Assembly: GCA_963836405.1 (NCBI GenBank)
Contig: CAWIJL010000005.1
Location: 310,001-374,000, forward strand
Source: CAWIJJ01 sp963836405
GTDB taxonomy: Bacteria; Acidobacteriota; Terriglobia; Bryobacterales; Bryobacteraceae
Direction: 5' to 3'
Length of the DNA stretch: 64,000 nucleotides
The position numbers were made by a program, and so were the translations under genes. Below the pieces are notes generated by a model that had not been told where the DNA came from, searched no databases, and worked only from the letters and a program-made list of their open reading frames with translations. Positions within the stretch are counted from its first letter, which is position 1. Each line of letters starts with the position of its first letter. Of this stretch, positions 17,923-26,212 are shown piece after piece.

Positions 17923-19623
17923 ATGCTGGCGCCGCCTTCCGGAATCGAGCAGACCGACGTGGCCGGTGACGGCGGTCCTGCCGTCCGTTACACCGCGAGT
18001 GTGCTCGAAGAGTTGCGGCGGCTGACGGTGGACGGGGTCAATGCCTGTTCGCACGGAGGGCTGGAGAGCGGCGGCGTTCTGTTCGGTCTCCGCGAGCCGG
18101 GGTGCATCACCGTGCTGGCGCAGGCGGAGGCTGGGTGCGAACACGCATCGGGACCGCGATTCATTCTCTCGGAACAGGATGGCGAGGCCTTTGCCGGCTT
18201 GCAGCCCCCTCCCGGACTTGAAACGGTGGGCTGGTTTCGCGCGCACACACGCGGCGGCGCGGACCTGGATGCGCACGACCGGAGAATGTTCACCGAATAT
18301 TTCGACGGGACGGAAAGCGTTGCCTTGATCCTGCTGCCGACCCCGCTGGGGCGCGCGACGGCAGCATTTTTCGTGCGGGACGCGTCGGGGAAGATCTCGC
18401 CGGAGTCGCCGCGGTTGTTCGATCTCGAGCCGGTCCGGCAGCCGGGGCGGGAGACGATACCCGCGCCTACCGCGGAAGTGCCGCCCGCACGGGAGGCCAT
18501 TCGCGGCGAGGCAGCCCCGCAGGTCCGCAATACGCGCGGGAAGGCGCGCTGGCCCTGGGTCGCGGCCATGGTTGCCGTGGCGGTTCTGGTAGCTCTGGCG
18601 ATCGTGTATTTTCGTGCGGGGCCGTCCAGGCTGGCGCTACAGGCGTATGCCTTGCCGTCGGGGCAGGTCCGCATCGGCTGGGACCGGCACTCGCCAGCGG
18701 TGCTGGCCGCCCCATCCGGAGTTCTCGAAATCCAGGACGGCGAGACGGCAACCAGCATTCCGATGGATGAAGAGCGGCTTCGGTCCAGCTCTGTTGTCTA
18801 CGCGTATCGCACCAGTCATGTCATCGTGCGCCTGACTGTCAAGTCGGGCAAGGAGGGCACGCCGGCCACGGAGGACCGGGTGGAATTGTGGGGTCTCACG
18901 CCGGAACCGGCGGGAACCGCGGAGCCTTCGGCTGGAGCGACAGAGGCCTTGGCGGACGATCTGCCGCCCGCCGCGTCGTGGCGGCTGGAAAAGGCCGTGG
19001 AGGCCGTGCGAAAGCCGGAGGTGGAGGAGCCCGCTCCCGTTCCCGCCGTCCGCAAGCCTCTGCGCAGCCTGCCGGCGCTGCCGCGGCCGGTCACGGCAAC
19101 CGCCGCGCCGCCGCTGGTGCTGCCGGCCCCGCCAACCGCCGGCTTTTCCGCGCCCGCGTCCCCGGTTTTGACGGGCGCGCTGTTCGCGCCTCCGGCGGGT
19201 CATCCGCCCGCTCCCGCACCCGCTCCCGCGCCTTCGATTGCGGCGCGAACCGGACGGCTGATCTGGACGGGGCTGCTGGGCAAGCGCGGCGTGGTGGAGA
19301 TCGATGGCGCGGGGACGAGTGCCGGTTCCCTGACCGGGGCGCTGCCGGGCGTTCCGCTCACGTTTCGGGCGATGCCGGCGGAGTTCGACCAGGGCGGGCT
19401 GGTGGTCTACACGGCCGACCGGACGAAGAACGGTGTGAGGGAGGCGGCCGCAGCGCGGAACGGCTGGAACGCCACCCGTTTCCGCGTAGACGAAGCGCGC
19501 GCCGGCGAACTGGTAGTGCTGGAGGCCCCGAACCGGACCAATAACTTCGCCCGCCTGGTGCTGCGGAACGAAGGCCGCGAGTGGTCGGTGGTGATTGTGG
19601 AGTGGAGCGCCGCGCCGCGGTGA
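17923..19623 (+). CDS. Membrane protein with degenerate JAB/MPN-like domain and C-terminal beta domain
   Basis: A 566-residue protein. Residues 25-165 resemble a JAB/MPN metalloprotease fold: GGLESGGVLFG (46-55), then VGWFRAHTRGGADLDAHDRRMF (102-123), in the position of the JAMM motif. The second histidine of HxHP is missing (HTR), so zinc catalysis is doubtful. One transmembrane helix spans about 210-230 (WPWVAAMVAVAVLVALAIVY). The segment 310-420 is rich in Pro and Ala. Residues about 425-566 form a beta domain (RLIWTGLLGKRGVVEIDG, LPGVPLTFRAMP) that I recognise from other Bryobacterales proteins of unknown role. The gene diverges from the Ig operon, and the 112-bp gap holds both promoters. 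Confidence 0.65.
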   Translation: MLAPPSGIEQTDVAGDGGPAVRYTASVLEELRRLTVDGVNACSHGGLESGGVLFGLREPGCITVLAQAEAGCEHASGPRFILSEQDGEAFAGLQPPPGLETVGWFRAHTRGGADLDAHDRRMFTEYFDGTESVALILLPTPLGRATAAFFVRDASGKISPESPRLFDLEPVRQPGRETIPAPTAEVPPAREAIRGEAAPQVRNTRGKARWPWVAAMVAVAVLVALAIVYFRAGPSRLALQAYALPSGQVRIGWDRHSPAVLAAPSGVLEIQDGETATSIPMDEERLRSSSVVYAYRTSHVIVRLTVKSGKEGTPATEDRVELWGLTPEPAGTAEPSAGATEALADDLPPAASWRLEKAVEAVRKPEVEEPAPVPAVRKPLRSLPALPRPVTATAAPPLVLPAPPTAGFSAPASPVLTGALFAPPAGHPPAPAPAPAPSIAARTGRLIWTGLLGKRGVVEIDGAGTSAGSLTGALPGVPLTFRAMPAEFDQGGLVVYTADRTKNGVREAAAARNGWNATRFRVDEARAGELVVLEAPNRTNNFARLVLRNEGREWSVVIVEWSAAPR

Positions 19624-19688
19624 GCGGATTGCGCGGTACACGGTTTCGGCCTTTCGCCGCATATCCGCTACACTGAAAGAGAACTCGA

Positions 19689-20186
19689 ATGGCAGAGAAA
19701 TTCAGCATTATCGGCACCGCCGCAGCCATAGCCAAAGGCATGAGCGTCACCTTCAGAGAGATGCTCTCGCCCACGGTGACGGACAACTATCCCGACGAGC
19801 CTCCCAAGTTCGAGGAGCGGTTTCGCGGGGTTCACGTTCTGCAGCGCGACGAGAACGGCATGGAAAAGTGCGTGGCCTGTTTTCTCTGCGCCGCGGCCTG
19901 TCCGGCCAACTGCATTTACATCGAGGCGGCGGAGAATACGGACCAGGTCCGCATTTCGGGAGGCGAGCGGTACGCCAGCGTTTATAGCATCGATTACAAC
20001 CGCTGCATTTTTTGCGGGTATTGTGTCGAGGCCTGCCCCACCGACGCGATCACGCACGGACACGGGTTTGAAGCCGCCAGTTTCAACACCTCGACACTGG
20101 TGAAGAGAAAAGAAGACATGCTGGCCCCCGTGCCGGAGGGAGCCCGGCCGCCCGTGATGGCAGCCGAAGAGGGCGGCGCGCACTAA
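19689..20186 (+). CDS. nuoI: NADH-quinone oxidoreductase subunit I
   Basis: A 165-residue iron-sulfur subunit of respiratory complex I that passes electrons between 4Fe-4S clusters in the peripheral arm. Two ferredoxin motifs are intact: Cys61, 64, 67, 71 (CVACFLCAAACP) and Cys106, 109, 112, 116 (CIFCGYCVEACP). The N-terminal IIGTAAAIAKGMSVTFREML is the usual membrane-associating helix. Length is normal for the family. No other nuo gene is nearby, so this is an orphan copy or a complex I split across the chromosome. cysE follows after 30 bp. Confidence 0.95.
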   Translation: MAEKFSIIGTAAAIAKGMSVTFREMLSPTVTDNYPDEPPKFEERFRGVHVLQRDENGMEKCVACFLCAAACPANCIYIEAAENTDQVRISGGERYASVYSIDYNRCIFCGYCVEACPTDAITHGHGFEAASFNTSTLVKRKEDMLAPVPEGARPPVMAAEEGGAH

Positions 20187-20216
20187 GTTCAAGGGTCCGC
20201 TGCGCGCCGGCGCGTC

Positions 20217-20891
20217 ATGTTTCGAGAGATTCGCGAACAGGTCGACACGATATTCCGGGAAGACCCGGCGGCCAAGAGCATCCTCGAAATTTTCCTGTGC
20301 TATCCGGGCCTGCACGCGATTCTGGCGCACCGCGTGGCGCATAAGCTCTACGGCTGGGGCGTTCCGATTGTGCCGCGATTTCTATCGCAGCTCAGCCGTT
20401 TTTTCACGGGCATCGAAATTCACCCGGGCGCCACGATCGGGCGGCGCTTTTTCATCGACCACGGATCGGGCGTGGTGATCGGCGAGACCACCGAAATCGG
20501 CGACGACGTGCTCCTTTACCAGGGCGTGACTTTGGGGGGCACGGGGAACGAGCGCGGCAAGCGCCACCCCACGCTGGGCAACAACGTGGTGGTGGGGACC
20601 GGCGGCAAGGTGCTGGGGAATATTCGCATCGGCGACAACGTGAAGATCGGCGCGGGTTCGGTGGTGGTGCGCAACGTGCCGGACAATTCAACCGTTGTCG
20701 GAATTCCCGGGCGCGTGGTGCGCATCCGTCCGGAAGGCGGCCCGCTCGAGCATGGCCGGCTGCCGGATCCGGAGGGGCAGGCCATTGAAGACCTGGCGCG
20801 GCGCGTGGAAGAGCTGGAAGGCATCATCCGGCAGTTGATTTCCGAGCACGAAGTGGCGCACCACTCGGGCCATCACGATTCCGAGGCGTGA
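20217..20891 (+). CDS. cysE: Serine O-acetyltransferase
   Basis: A 224-residue enzyme transferring acetyl from acetyl-CoA to serine, the first committed step of cysteine synthesis. It has the short N-terminal helical domain of the bacterial EpsC/CysE-short type, then the left-handed beta-helix: IEIHPGATIGRRFFIDHGSG with the catalytic histidine pair, VVIGETTEIGDDVLLYQGVT, GNNVVVGTGGKVLGNIRIGD, KIGAGSVVV, and the coenzyme-A segment VVGIPGRVV. A helical, acidic and His-rich tail (EDLARRVEELEG, HHSGHHDSEA) follows. It ends 35 bp before the NIPSNAP-family start. Confidence 0.95.
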   Translation: MFREIREQVDTIFREDPAAKSILEIFLCYPGLHAILAHRVAHKLYGWGVPIVPRFLSQLSRFFTGIEIHPGATIGRRFFIDHGSGVVIGETTEIGDDVLLYQGVTLGGTGNERGKRHPTLGNNVVVGTGGKVLGNIRIGDNVKIGAGSVVVRNVPDNSTVVGIPGRVVRIRPEGGPLEHGRLPDPEGQAIEDLARRVEELEGIIRQLISEHEVAHHSGHHDSEA

Positions 20892-20926
20892 GCGCAGGCG
20901 GCCGCGGCACTGTACACTATCGAGAT

Positions 20927-21322
20927 ATGACCCGCAGAATACTGCTGCTGTTCGCCGCCCTGGCCGCCGTCGCCGGAGTTGCCGCCGCCCAGGGCCGCGT
21001 TTACGAGCTCCGCACCTACACCTGTTTCGAAGGCAAGCTGGACAATTTGAAAGCCCGTTTTCGCGACCACACGATCGCGATCTTCAACCGGCACGGGATG
21101 GAGAGCATCGGATACTGGGTTCCGCAGGACGAGCGGTCCAAGACGACGTTGATTTACATACTGGCGCACCCCAGCCTGGAAGAGGCCAAAAAGAACTGGG
21201 CCGCCTTCCGCGCCGATCCGGAATGGCAAAAGGTTGCCGCCGCTTCGGAAGCCAACGGCAAAATCGTGCAAAAAGTCGAATCCGTGTACATGGACCCCAC
21301 CGATTTTTCAAAGCTGAAATAA
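20927..21322 (+). CDS. Exported NIPSNAP-family protein
   Basis: The ATG at 20927 was chosen because it directly begins a signal peptide (MTRRILLLFAALAAVAGVAA, cut near AQG). An upstream GTG at 20888 would overlap cysE and spoil the leader. The mature part, VYELRTYTCFEGKLDNLKAR through NWAAFRADPEWQKVAAASEA, matches the NIPSNAP fold, a dimeric alpha/beta-barrel of unknown role common as secreted proteins in Acidobacteria. It is 131 residues long. The stop at 21322 is immediately followed by the GTG of the carboxyltransferase gene, suggesting one transcript. Confidence 0.85.
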   Translation: MTRRILLLFAALAAVAGVAAAQGRVYELRTYTCFEGKLDNLKARFRDHTIAIFNRHGMESIGYWVPQDERSKTTLIYILAHPSLEEAKKNWAAFRADPEWQKVAAASEANGKIVQKVESVYMDPTDFSKLK

Positions 21323-21323
21323 C

Positions 21324-22907
21324 GTGGATCCCGCGCGCCAGGCGCACATGCGCCTACTTGTCGAGCAGCTTGCGAAACTCGAAGACCGCCTGCGCGAAGG
21401 GGGAGGCGCGGCGCGCATCGACCGCCAGCACCGGGCGGGGAAGATGACGGCGCGGGAGCGCATCGCCGGGCTTCTGGATCCGGCGAGTCCGTTCCTGGAA
21501 CTCGGGCTGTTGATCGCTTACGACCGGTACGACGGGCAGGCGCCGGCGGCGGGGGTCGTCACCGGGCTGGGCCGTATCGAAGGCCGGCCGGCGGTGGTGG
21601 TGGCCAACGATGCAACCGTGAAGGCGGGATCCTGGTGGCCGGAAACCATCACCAAGATTCTGCGCGCGCAGGAAGCGGCGATGCGCAACCGGCTGCCGAT
21701 CGTGTACCTGGTGGACTCGGCGGGAGTCAACCTCCCTTACCAGGACGGCATTTTTCCCGGCCAATACGGCGCGGGCCGCATCTTCTACTACAACTCCCTG
21801 ATGCGCCGGAAACTGCGTATTCCGCAGATTGCCGCGGTGATGGGGCCGTGCATCGCGGGAGGCGCGTACCTGCCGGCGCTCAGCGACGTCATTTTCATGG
21901 TGGAAGGAACCAGCTTCATGGGGCTGGGAGGACCGAACCTGGTGAAAGGCGCTACCGGGCAGGTGATCGACGCCGAACCGCTGGGCGGCGCGCGGCTGCA
22001 CACGGCGTCGAGTGGAGTTGCGCACTACATGGCTGCCGACGATGGCGACTGCCTGCTCCGGATCCGGCAGCGTTTTCGCGATCTTCCGCTGCCGGCCGCG
22101 GCGCCTTACCCGGCTCGCGATCCGGAACGGGATCCGGCGGGGCTCGATGGGGTGCTTCCGGCCGACCACCGCCTGCCGTACGACATCGAAGAGGTGCTGT
22201 TCCGCATTTTCGACGCGGGCGACTACTCCGAATTCCAGCCCGAGTACGCGCCCGAGATGCTGTGCGCCGATTCGCGGCTGAATGGCCGTCCGGTGGCGAT
22301 CATCGCCAACCGCCGGGGGTTTCTGCGGGCCGAGGGCCGCCCGCGCATCGGCGGTATCGTGTACACGGAATCGGCGCGCAAGGTGGCGTACTTCGTCGAA
22401 ACGGCCGAGCGTCTGGGCCGGCCGCTGATCTATTTGCAGGACGTTTCGGGGTTCATGGTGGGTCCGGAGGCGGAACGCGACGGCATCATCCGGGCGGGCG
22501 CGGAAATGGTTGAGACCATGTCCTGCGCGACAGTTCCGAAACTGGTGCTGACGCTGAATCACGCGAGCGGGGCAGGCTATTACGCGATGGCGGGGCAGGG
22601 TTTCGATCCCTACTTCACGTTTAGCTGGCCGACGGCGCGGATCGGCGTGATGGAGGGCGATTCGGCCGTGGTGGCTTTGTATTCCGGCGAACTCGAGAAG
22701 CACAAAGGCGGGCCGCTTCCGGAAGAAGTGCGCGAGGCCGTGGAACGGACGCGCGCCGACTACGAGCGCTGGCTGGATGCCAGGTACGCCGCCGCGCGCG
22801 GCCACTGCGACGCGGTGATTCCGCCCGCCGCATCGCGCGAAACGCTGGCATTTGCCCTGGAGTGCTGCGCGCCGCGCGCGGCCTCCCTTCAAGAGGTGTT
22901 CGCATGA
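21324..22907 (+). CDS. Acyl-CoA carboxylase carboxyltransferase (beta) subunit
   Basis: A 527-residue carboxyltransferase of the methylcrotonyl/geranyl/propionyl-CoA carboxylase type, which moves CO2 from carboxybiotin to an acyl-CoA. Visible marks are MTARERIAGLLDP, VDSAGVNLPYQDG with the FPGQYGAGRIFYY segment typical of MCC-beta-like subunits, the first oxyanion glycines (MGPCIAGGAYLPAL), and in the C-terminal half GFMVGPEAERDG, HASGAGYYAMAGQGFDP and the final PTARIGVMEG. The start is GTG at 21324, one base after the upstream stop. The stop overlaps the AtuA-like ATG (ATGA). No biotin carboxylase or biotin carrier gene is present nearby, so the alpha subunit must be encoded elsewhere. Confidence 0.9.
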   Translation: MDPARQAHMRLLVEQLAKLEDRLREGGGAARIDRQHRAGKMTARERIAGLLDPASPFLELGLLIAYDRYDGQAPAAGVVTGLGRIEGRPAVVVANDATVKAGSWWPETITKILRAQEAAMRNRLPIVYLVDSAGVNLPYQDGIFPGQYGAGRIFYYNSLMRRKLRIPQIAAVMGPCIAGGAYLPALSDVIFMVEGTSFMGLGGPNLVKGATGQVIDAEPLGGARLHTASSGVAHYMAADDGDCLLRIRQRFRDLPLPAAAPYPARDPERDPAGLDGVLPADHRLPYDIEEVLFRIFDAGDYSEFQPEYAPEMLCADSRLNGRPVAIIANRRGFLRAEGRPRIGGIVYTESARKVAYFVETAERLGRPLIYLQDVSGFMVGPEAERDGIIRAGAEMVETMSCATVPKLVLTLNHASGAGYYAMAGQGFDPYFTFSWPTARIGVMEGDSAVVALYSGELEKHKGGPLPEEVREAVERTRADYERWLDARYAAARGHCDAVIPPAASRETLAFALECCAPRAASLQEVFA

Positions 22908-24241
22908 TACGCATCGCCAACGGACAGGGATTCTGGGGCGACTGGCTCGAAGCGCCGGTTCACCTGGTCGAACAAGGGCCGCTGGACTATCTGGCGCTCG
23001 ACTACCTGGCCGAGATCACCATGTCCATTCTGCAGAAGCAGAAGCTGACGGATCCGGCGCTGGGCTACGCGCGCGATTTCCCGCCGCTGGTGGCGCGGCT
23101 TGCGCGCCAGCTGCGGGAACGCGAGATCAGAGTGATTGCCAACGCCGGCGGCGTCAATCCGGTGGCGTGCGCGCGCGAAGTGGTGCGGCTGGCGCCCGGG
23201 CTGAAGGTAGCGGTGGTGCTGGGCGACGACGTGTTCGGCCGCATCGACGAGTTTCTGGCGAAGGGCTACGAGATGCGCGACATGGATACGGGCGCGCCGA
23301 TCTCGTCGATCCGTCCGAACATTCTCAGCGCCAATGCGTATATCGGCGCGTTTCCGCTGGCGCAGGCGCTCTCGACCGGAGCCGATGTAGTCATCGCCGG
23401 CCGTTCCACCGACACGGCACTCGCGCTCGCGCCGATGATCCACCGCTACGGCTGGGGACCGGAGGATTACGACAAGCTCGCCGCCGGCACCATTGCCGGA
23501 CACATCATCGAATGCGGCGCGCAGTGCACGGGAGGCAACTGCCAGGTGAACTGGGAGACGATCCCCAACATGGCCGGAATCGGCTACCCGATCGTGGAGG
23601 CGGAACCGGACGGAACTTTTTCGGTGACCCGGCATCCGGCTGCCGGCGGCCGGGTCGACAGCGACACGGTGAAAGAGCAACTGCTCTACGAACTCGGCGA
23701 TCCGGAAAACTATATCACTCCGGATTGCGTGGCCGACTTCACGAGCATACGGCTGGAGGACTCGGGGCCGGAACGGGTGCGGGTGACGGGCATTCGCGGG
23801 CGGCCGCGTCCGCCTTCGCTCAAGCTCTCCATCAGCTACTCGAGCGGTTGGAAGGCGATCGGAACGCTGGTCTACTCATGGCCGCAGGCACTCGAAAAAG
23901 CGCAGGCGGCCGACCGCATCGTGCGCGAACGGCTGGCGCGGCTGGGGCTCGGGTTCGACGAAATCTACACCGAGTTTTTCGGGGTCAACGCCTGCCACGG
24001 GTCCGCCGCGCCGCCCAATCCCGATCCGCCGGAAGTGCAGCTACGGATCGGCGTCCGCGGCAGCGATCGCAAGGCGGTGGACCGGTTCACGCGGGAACTG
24101 ATTCCGCTTGTGTTGAACGGCCCCCCCGGCGCGACGGGTTTCGGCGAAGGCCGCCCCCCGGTCCGGGAAATCGTGGCCTACTGGTCCGCGTTGATTCCAC
24201 GCGAAGAGATCGCGACGCGCGTGGAAGTGGTGGCGGGGTAA
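22904..24241 (+). CDS. AtuA-like protein (DUF1446, acyclic terpene utilisation family)
   Basis: A 445-residue protein starting at the ATG overlapping the previous stop by four bases, so translationally coupled. Family marks include MIRIANGQGFWGDW, ALDYLAEITMSIL, VIANAGGVNPVACA, GADVVIAGRSTDTALALAP, ECGAQCTGGN and the C-terminal FFGVNACHG. DUF1446/AtuA proteins travel with carboxyltransferases in acyclic terpene (citronellol/geraniol) catabolism and in related branched acyl-CoA pathways; the reaction is not established. The pairing here supports a role in breakdown of a branched acyl-CoA. Confidence 0.85.
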   Translation: MIRIANGQGFWGDWLEAPVHLVEQGPLDYLALDYLAEITMSILQKQKLTDPALGYARDFPPLVARLARQLREREIRVIANAGGVNPVACAREVVRLAPGLKVAVVLGDDVFGRIDEFLAKGYEMRDMDTGAPISSIRPNILSANAYIGAFPLAQALSTGADVVIAGRSTDTALALAPMIHRYGWGPEDYDKLAAGTIAGHIIECGAQCTGGNCQVNWETIPNMAGIGYPIVEAEPDGTFSVTRHPAAGGRVDSDTVKEQLLYELGDPENYITPDCVADFTSIRLEDSGPERVRVTGIRGRPRPPSLKLSISYSSGWKAIGTLVYSWPQALEKAQAADRIVRERLARLGLGFDEIYTEFFGVNACHGSAAPPNPDPPEVQLRIGVRGSDRKAVDRFTRELIPLVLNGPPGATGFGEGRPPVREIVAYWSALIPREEIATRVEVVAG

Positions 24242-24296
24242 CGGGGCAAGGCAAGTTCCGCGGCGCGCGCCTGCGTTGTATGCTACGGAGTGACCT

Positions 24297-24605
24297 ATGC
24301 CCGTTAAGCCCAGCCATCCGGAAGAGGAATATTTTGCACGCGTCGAACTGGAACGTCGCCGCGAACTCGCCGAGGAACGCCAGATTCATCTCGAAAAGGC
24401 GGAGAAGGAGCGGCTGCGTGCTCTGCACAGCATGCGCTGCCCGAAATGCGGGATGCCGCTCGAGGAAATCCCGTTCGGCGACGTGAAAGTGGACAAGTGC
24501 TTCGGATGCGAAGGCATTTTTCTCGACAAGGGTGAGCTGGAGCTGCTGCAAAAGAAGGACAGCGGCTTTGTCGGGCGCCTGATCGGCACCTTCAAAGCCC
24601 AGTAA
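24297..24605 (+). CDS. Zinc-ribbon protein (TFIIB-type zinc finger)
   Basis: A 102-residue protein with a charged coiled-coil N-terminus (EEEYFARVELERRRELAEER) and a C-terminal zinc ribbon, CPKCGMPLEEIPFGDVKVDK followed by CFGCEGIFLDKGEL, the zf-TFIIB pattern with two CxxC pairs. Such small proteins occur widely; their role is unknown. It ends one base before the convergent stop of the gene at 24607. Confidence 0.85.
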   Translation: MPVKPSHPEEEYFARVELERRRELAEERQIHLEKAEKERLRALHSMRCPKCGMPLEEIPFGDVKVDKCFGCEGIFLDKGELELLQKKDSGFVGRLIGTFKAQ

Positions 24606-24606
24606 C

Positions 24607-25350
24607 TCAGAGGGACGCAAAAGCGAGGGCCAGGATCCCGGCCGCGCGCATTCCCGCGCGCAGGCGGTAGGCGTCGAGCGTCTTCTCGTCGCCTGCCACC
24701 GCGGCCTGCAGCATCACGGGCAGGTCCTTGCGGTTCCGGTCCGCCCCGGCGTAGCATTCGTTCAAAAGCGTGGCGGCCAGGTTGCGGAGGGATCCCGGCT
24801 TGGTGGCAGGCACGGCGCGGATGGCAAAGTCGGGCAGGGAACGCTCCAGCACAGAATGCAGGTTGAGACCGCCGGGTTCGGGGGCCAGTTCCAGAAGCCC
24901 CTCGGCGCTCACCGCGTGCGGCGGGCTCAGACTGTCCGCCACGAAATGCGAAAGCACACCGGCGTAGCGGGCGGCCTCGCCGGTGCGATTCGCGCGCAGG
25001 TTTTGCGAAATTCGCTCCAGCAGAAACAGGAGCGATTGCAGGTCGGATTTACGGTTTCGGGTGATGCCGTGGATCGCTTCGCCATCCGGGCGCAGGCAGT
25101 AGGCGCGGATCTCCGCGGCGGTTTTCGGCCCTGGGCTTTTGCGTACAAAGCCGTAGTGCTCCATCTCGACGTATCGGTCCGGGTAGAGGCAGTAGATCCG
25201 CTCCAGCGCTCCGGCTTCGGCGCCGAGGCGCGCAACCATCCCATTGGGCGCCGCGGCCAGGGCGGCTTTCGTAATTTTCTGGTGGGGCACGGTATCCCAG
25301 GCGGCGCAGGGAACCAGCACCACGGCGAACCAGAGCAGCCTTAAGCTCAA
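24607..25350 (-). CDS. Exported zinc-dependent phospholipase C / S1-P1 nuclease-like protein
   Basis: The frame is open further upstream, but the upstream part is not protein-like. A TTG at 25350 with GAGG about 11 bases before it gives a good leader (SLRLLWFAVVLVPCAAWDT), so about 247 residues are assigned. After cleavage the sequence starts near Trp and has HQKITKAAL, then MEHYGF and SHFVADSLSPPHA, which match the W1/H...H...HxxxD zinc ligand layout of the phospholipase C / S1-P1 nuclease fold. Substrate not predictable. It is convergent with the zinc-ribbon gene. Confidence 0.65.
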   Translation of the reverse strand: MSLRLLWFAVVLVPCAAWDTVPHQKITKAALAAAPNGMVARLGAEAGALERIYCLYPDRYVEMEHYGFVRKSPGPKTAAEIRAYCLRPDGEAIHGITRNRKSDLQSLLFLLERISQNLRANRTGEAARYAGVLSHFVADSLSPPHAVSAEGLLELAPEPGGLNLHSVLERSLPDFAIRAVPATKPGSLRNLAATLLNECYAGADRNRKDLPVMLQAAVAGDEKTLDAYRLRAGMRAAGILALAFASL

Positions 25351-25358
25351 GTTCGAGC

Positions 25359-25490
25359 TTACCTCGCGGCAGCGGTCCAGAACAGGCCGAGCAGCACGAC
25401 CAGCAGGATCACGATGGCGACGGAAACAAGCACCGGCACCGTGTTCCACCGCCGCACACCGAAGCGGCGATCGGGTGGCATCGGAATCAT
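25359..25490 (-). CDS. Small single-pass membrane protein
   Basis: 43 residues from ATG 25490: an N-terminal basic segment (PPDRRFGVRRWN) and one transmembrane helix (VPVLVSVAIVILLVVLLGLFW). A longer reading from 25589 would overlap the start of the divergent phosphatase gene and is not favoured. It lies 8 bp upstream of the phospholipase-like gene. No family recognised. Confidence 0.45.
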   Translation of the reverse strand: MIPMPPDRRFGVRRWNTVPVLVSVAIVILLVVLLGLFWTAAAR

Positions 25491-25576
25491 CGGGAATACC
25501 CTCCCACCCGATTGGACACCGGCCGCCCCCCGCGGGTTTCGCCGGCGAATTCCCGGGCGTTGCATCATAAGGAGAG

Positions 25577-26212
25577 ATGCAGCCGACAAGCCTGGCTCTC
25601 ATCCGGCATGCCCACATGGAACACAACGGCGGCGGACCGACCGCGCGCCTGTGCGGATGGTGCGACCCTGGGCTGACGAGGATGGGGAAAAGGGAGGCGG
25701 AGTCGCTCGCCCTCGCCTTGGCGGGAGATCCGGCGGTTGCGCTCTACTCGAGCCCGCTCCGCAGGGCGGCGGAGACGGCGCGCGCAATTTCCGCGAGGCT
25801 GGGCAGGGCAATCACCTTCGCGCCGTCGCTTCGCGAAATCCACTGCGGTGCGCTGGAAGGAGTACTGCTCGGCGATGTGGAATCGCGTTACCCGGAGTTG
25901 TGGACGCGCAATCTGTCCGAATCCGACGAAAGCTTCCGCTGGCCCGGAGGGGAGAGTTACGTCGAATTCCGAAGGCGGGTGCTCGACGCGATCGGATCCG
26001 TCGCGGCCCTGCATCAGGGCGAACGGGTGCTGGTGGTCACGCACGCCGGCGTGATCGGCCAATTGCTGGGGGCGGCCGCAGGCCTGAGCGCCGCCCGCTG
26101 GAGGGCGTTTCGCCCGGGCAACGCGAGCGTTACCGAGGTGCTGTGGTCCGGCGAAAAGGCGTCGATTGTCGGCTTCGACGACCGCACGCATCTGGCCGGG
26201 TTGGAATTTTAG
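25577..26212 (+). CDS. Histidine phosphatase family protein (phosphoglycerate mutase-like)
   Basis: A 211-residue member of the branch-1 histidine phosphatase superfamily, which forms a phosphohistidine intermediate. The RHA signature is LIRHAH with His11. YSSPLRRAAETARAIS holds the second conserved arginine, REIHCGALEG the acid motif, and VVTHAGVIGQLLG (about residue 155) the second histidine. The substrate could be a cobalamin or phosphoglycerate intermediate or a small phosphate ester. Its stop overlaps by four bases the convergent APH-family gene. Confidence 0.88.
   Translation: MQPTSLALIRHAHMEHNGGGPTARLCGWCDPGLTRMGKREAESLALALAGDPAVALYSSPLRRAAETARAISARLGRAITFAPSLREIHCGALEGVLLGDVESRYPELWTRNLSESDESFRWPGGESYVEFRRRVLDAIGSVAALHQGERVLVVTHAGVIGQLLGAAAGLSAARWRAFRPGNASVTEVLWSGEKASIVGFDDRTHLAGLEF

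Noticed and set aside
25351..25626. Longer start for the phospholipase-like protein
   Set aside because: The added residues are Arg/Pro/Cys-rich and lack a leader; they overlap the divergent phosphatase start. The signal peptide begins at 25350.
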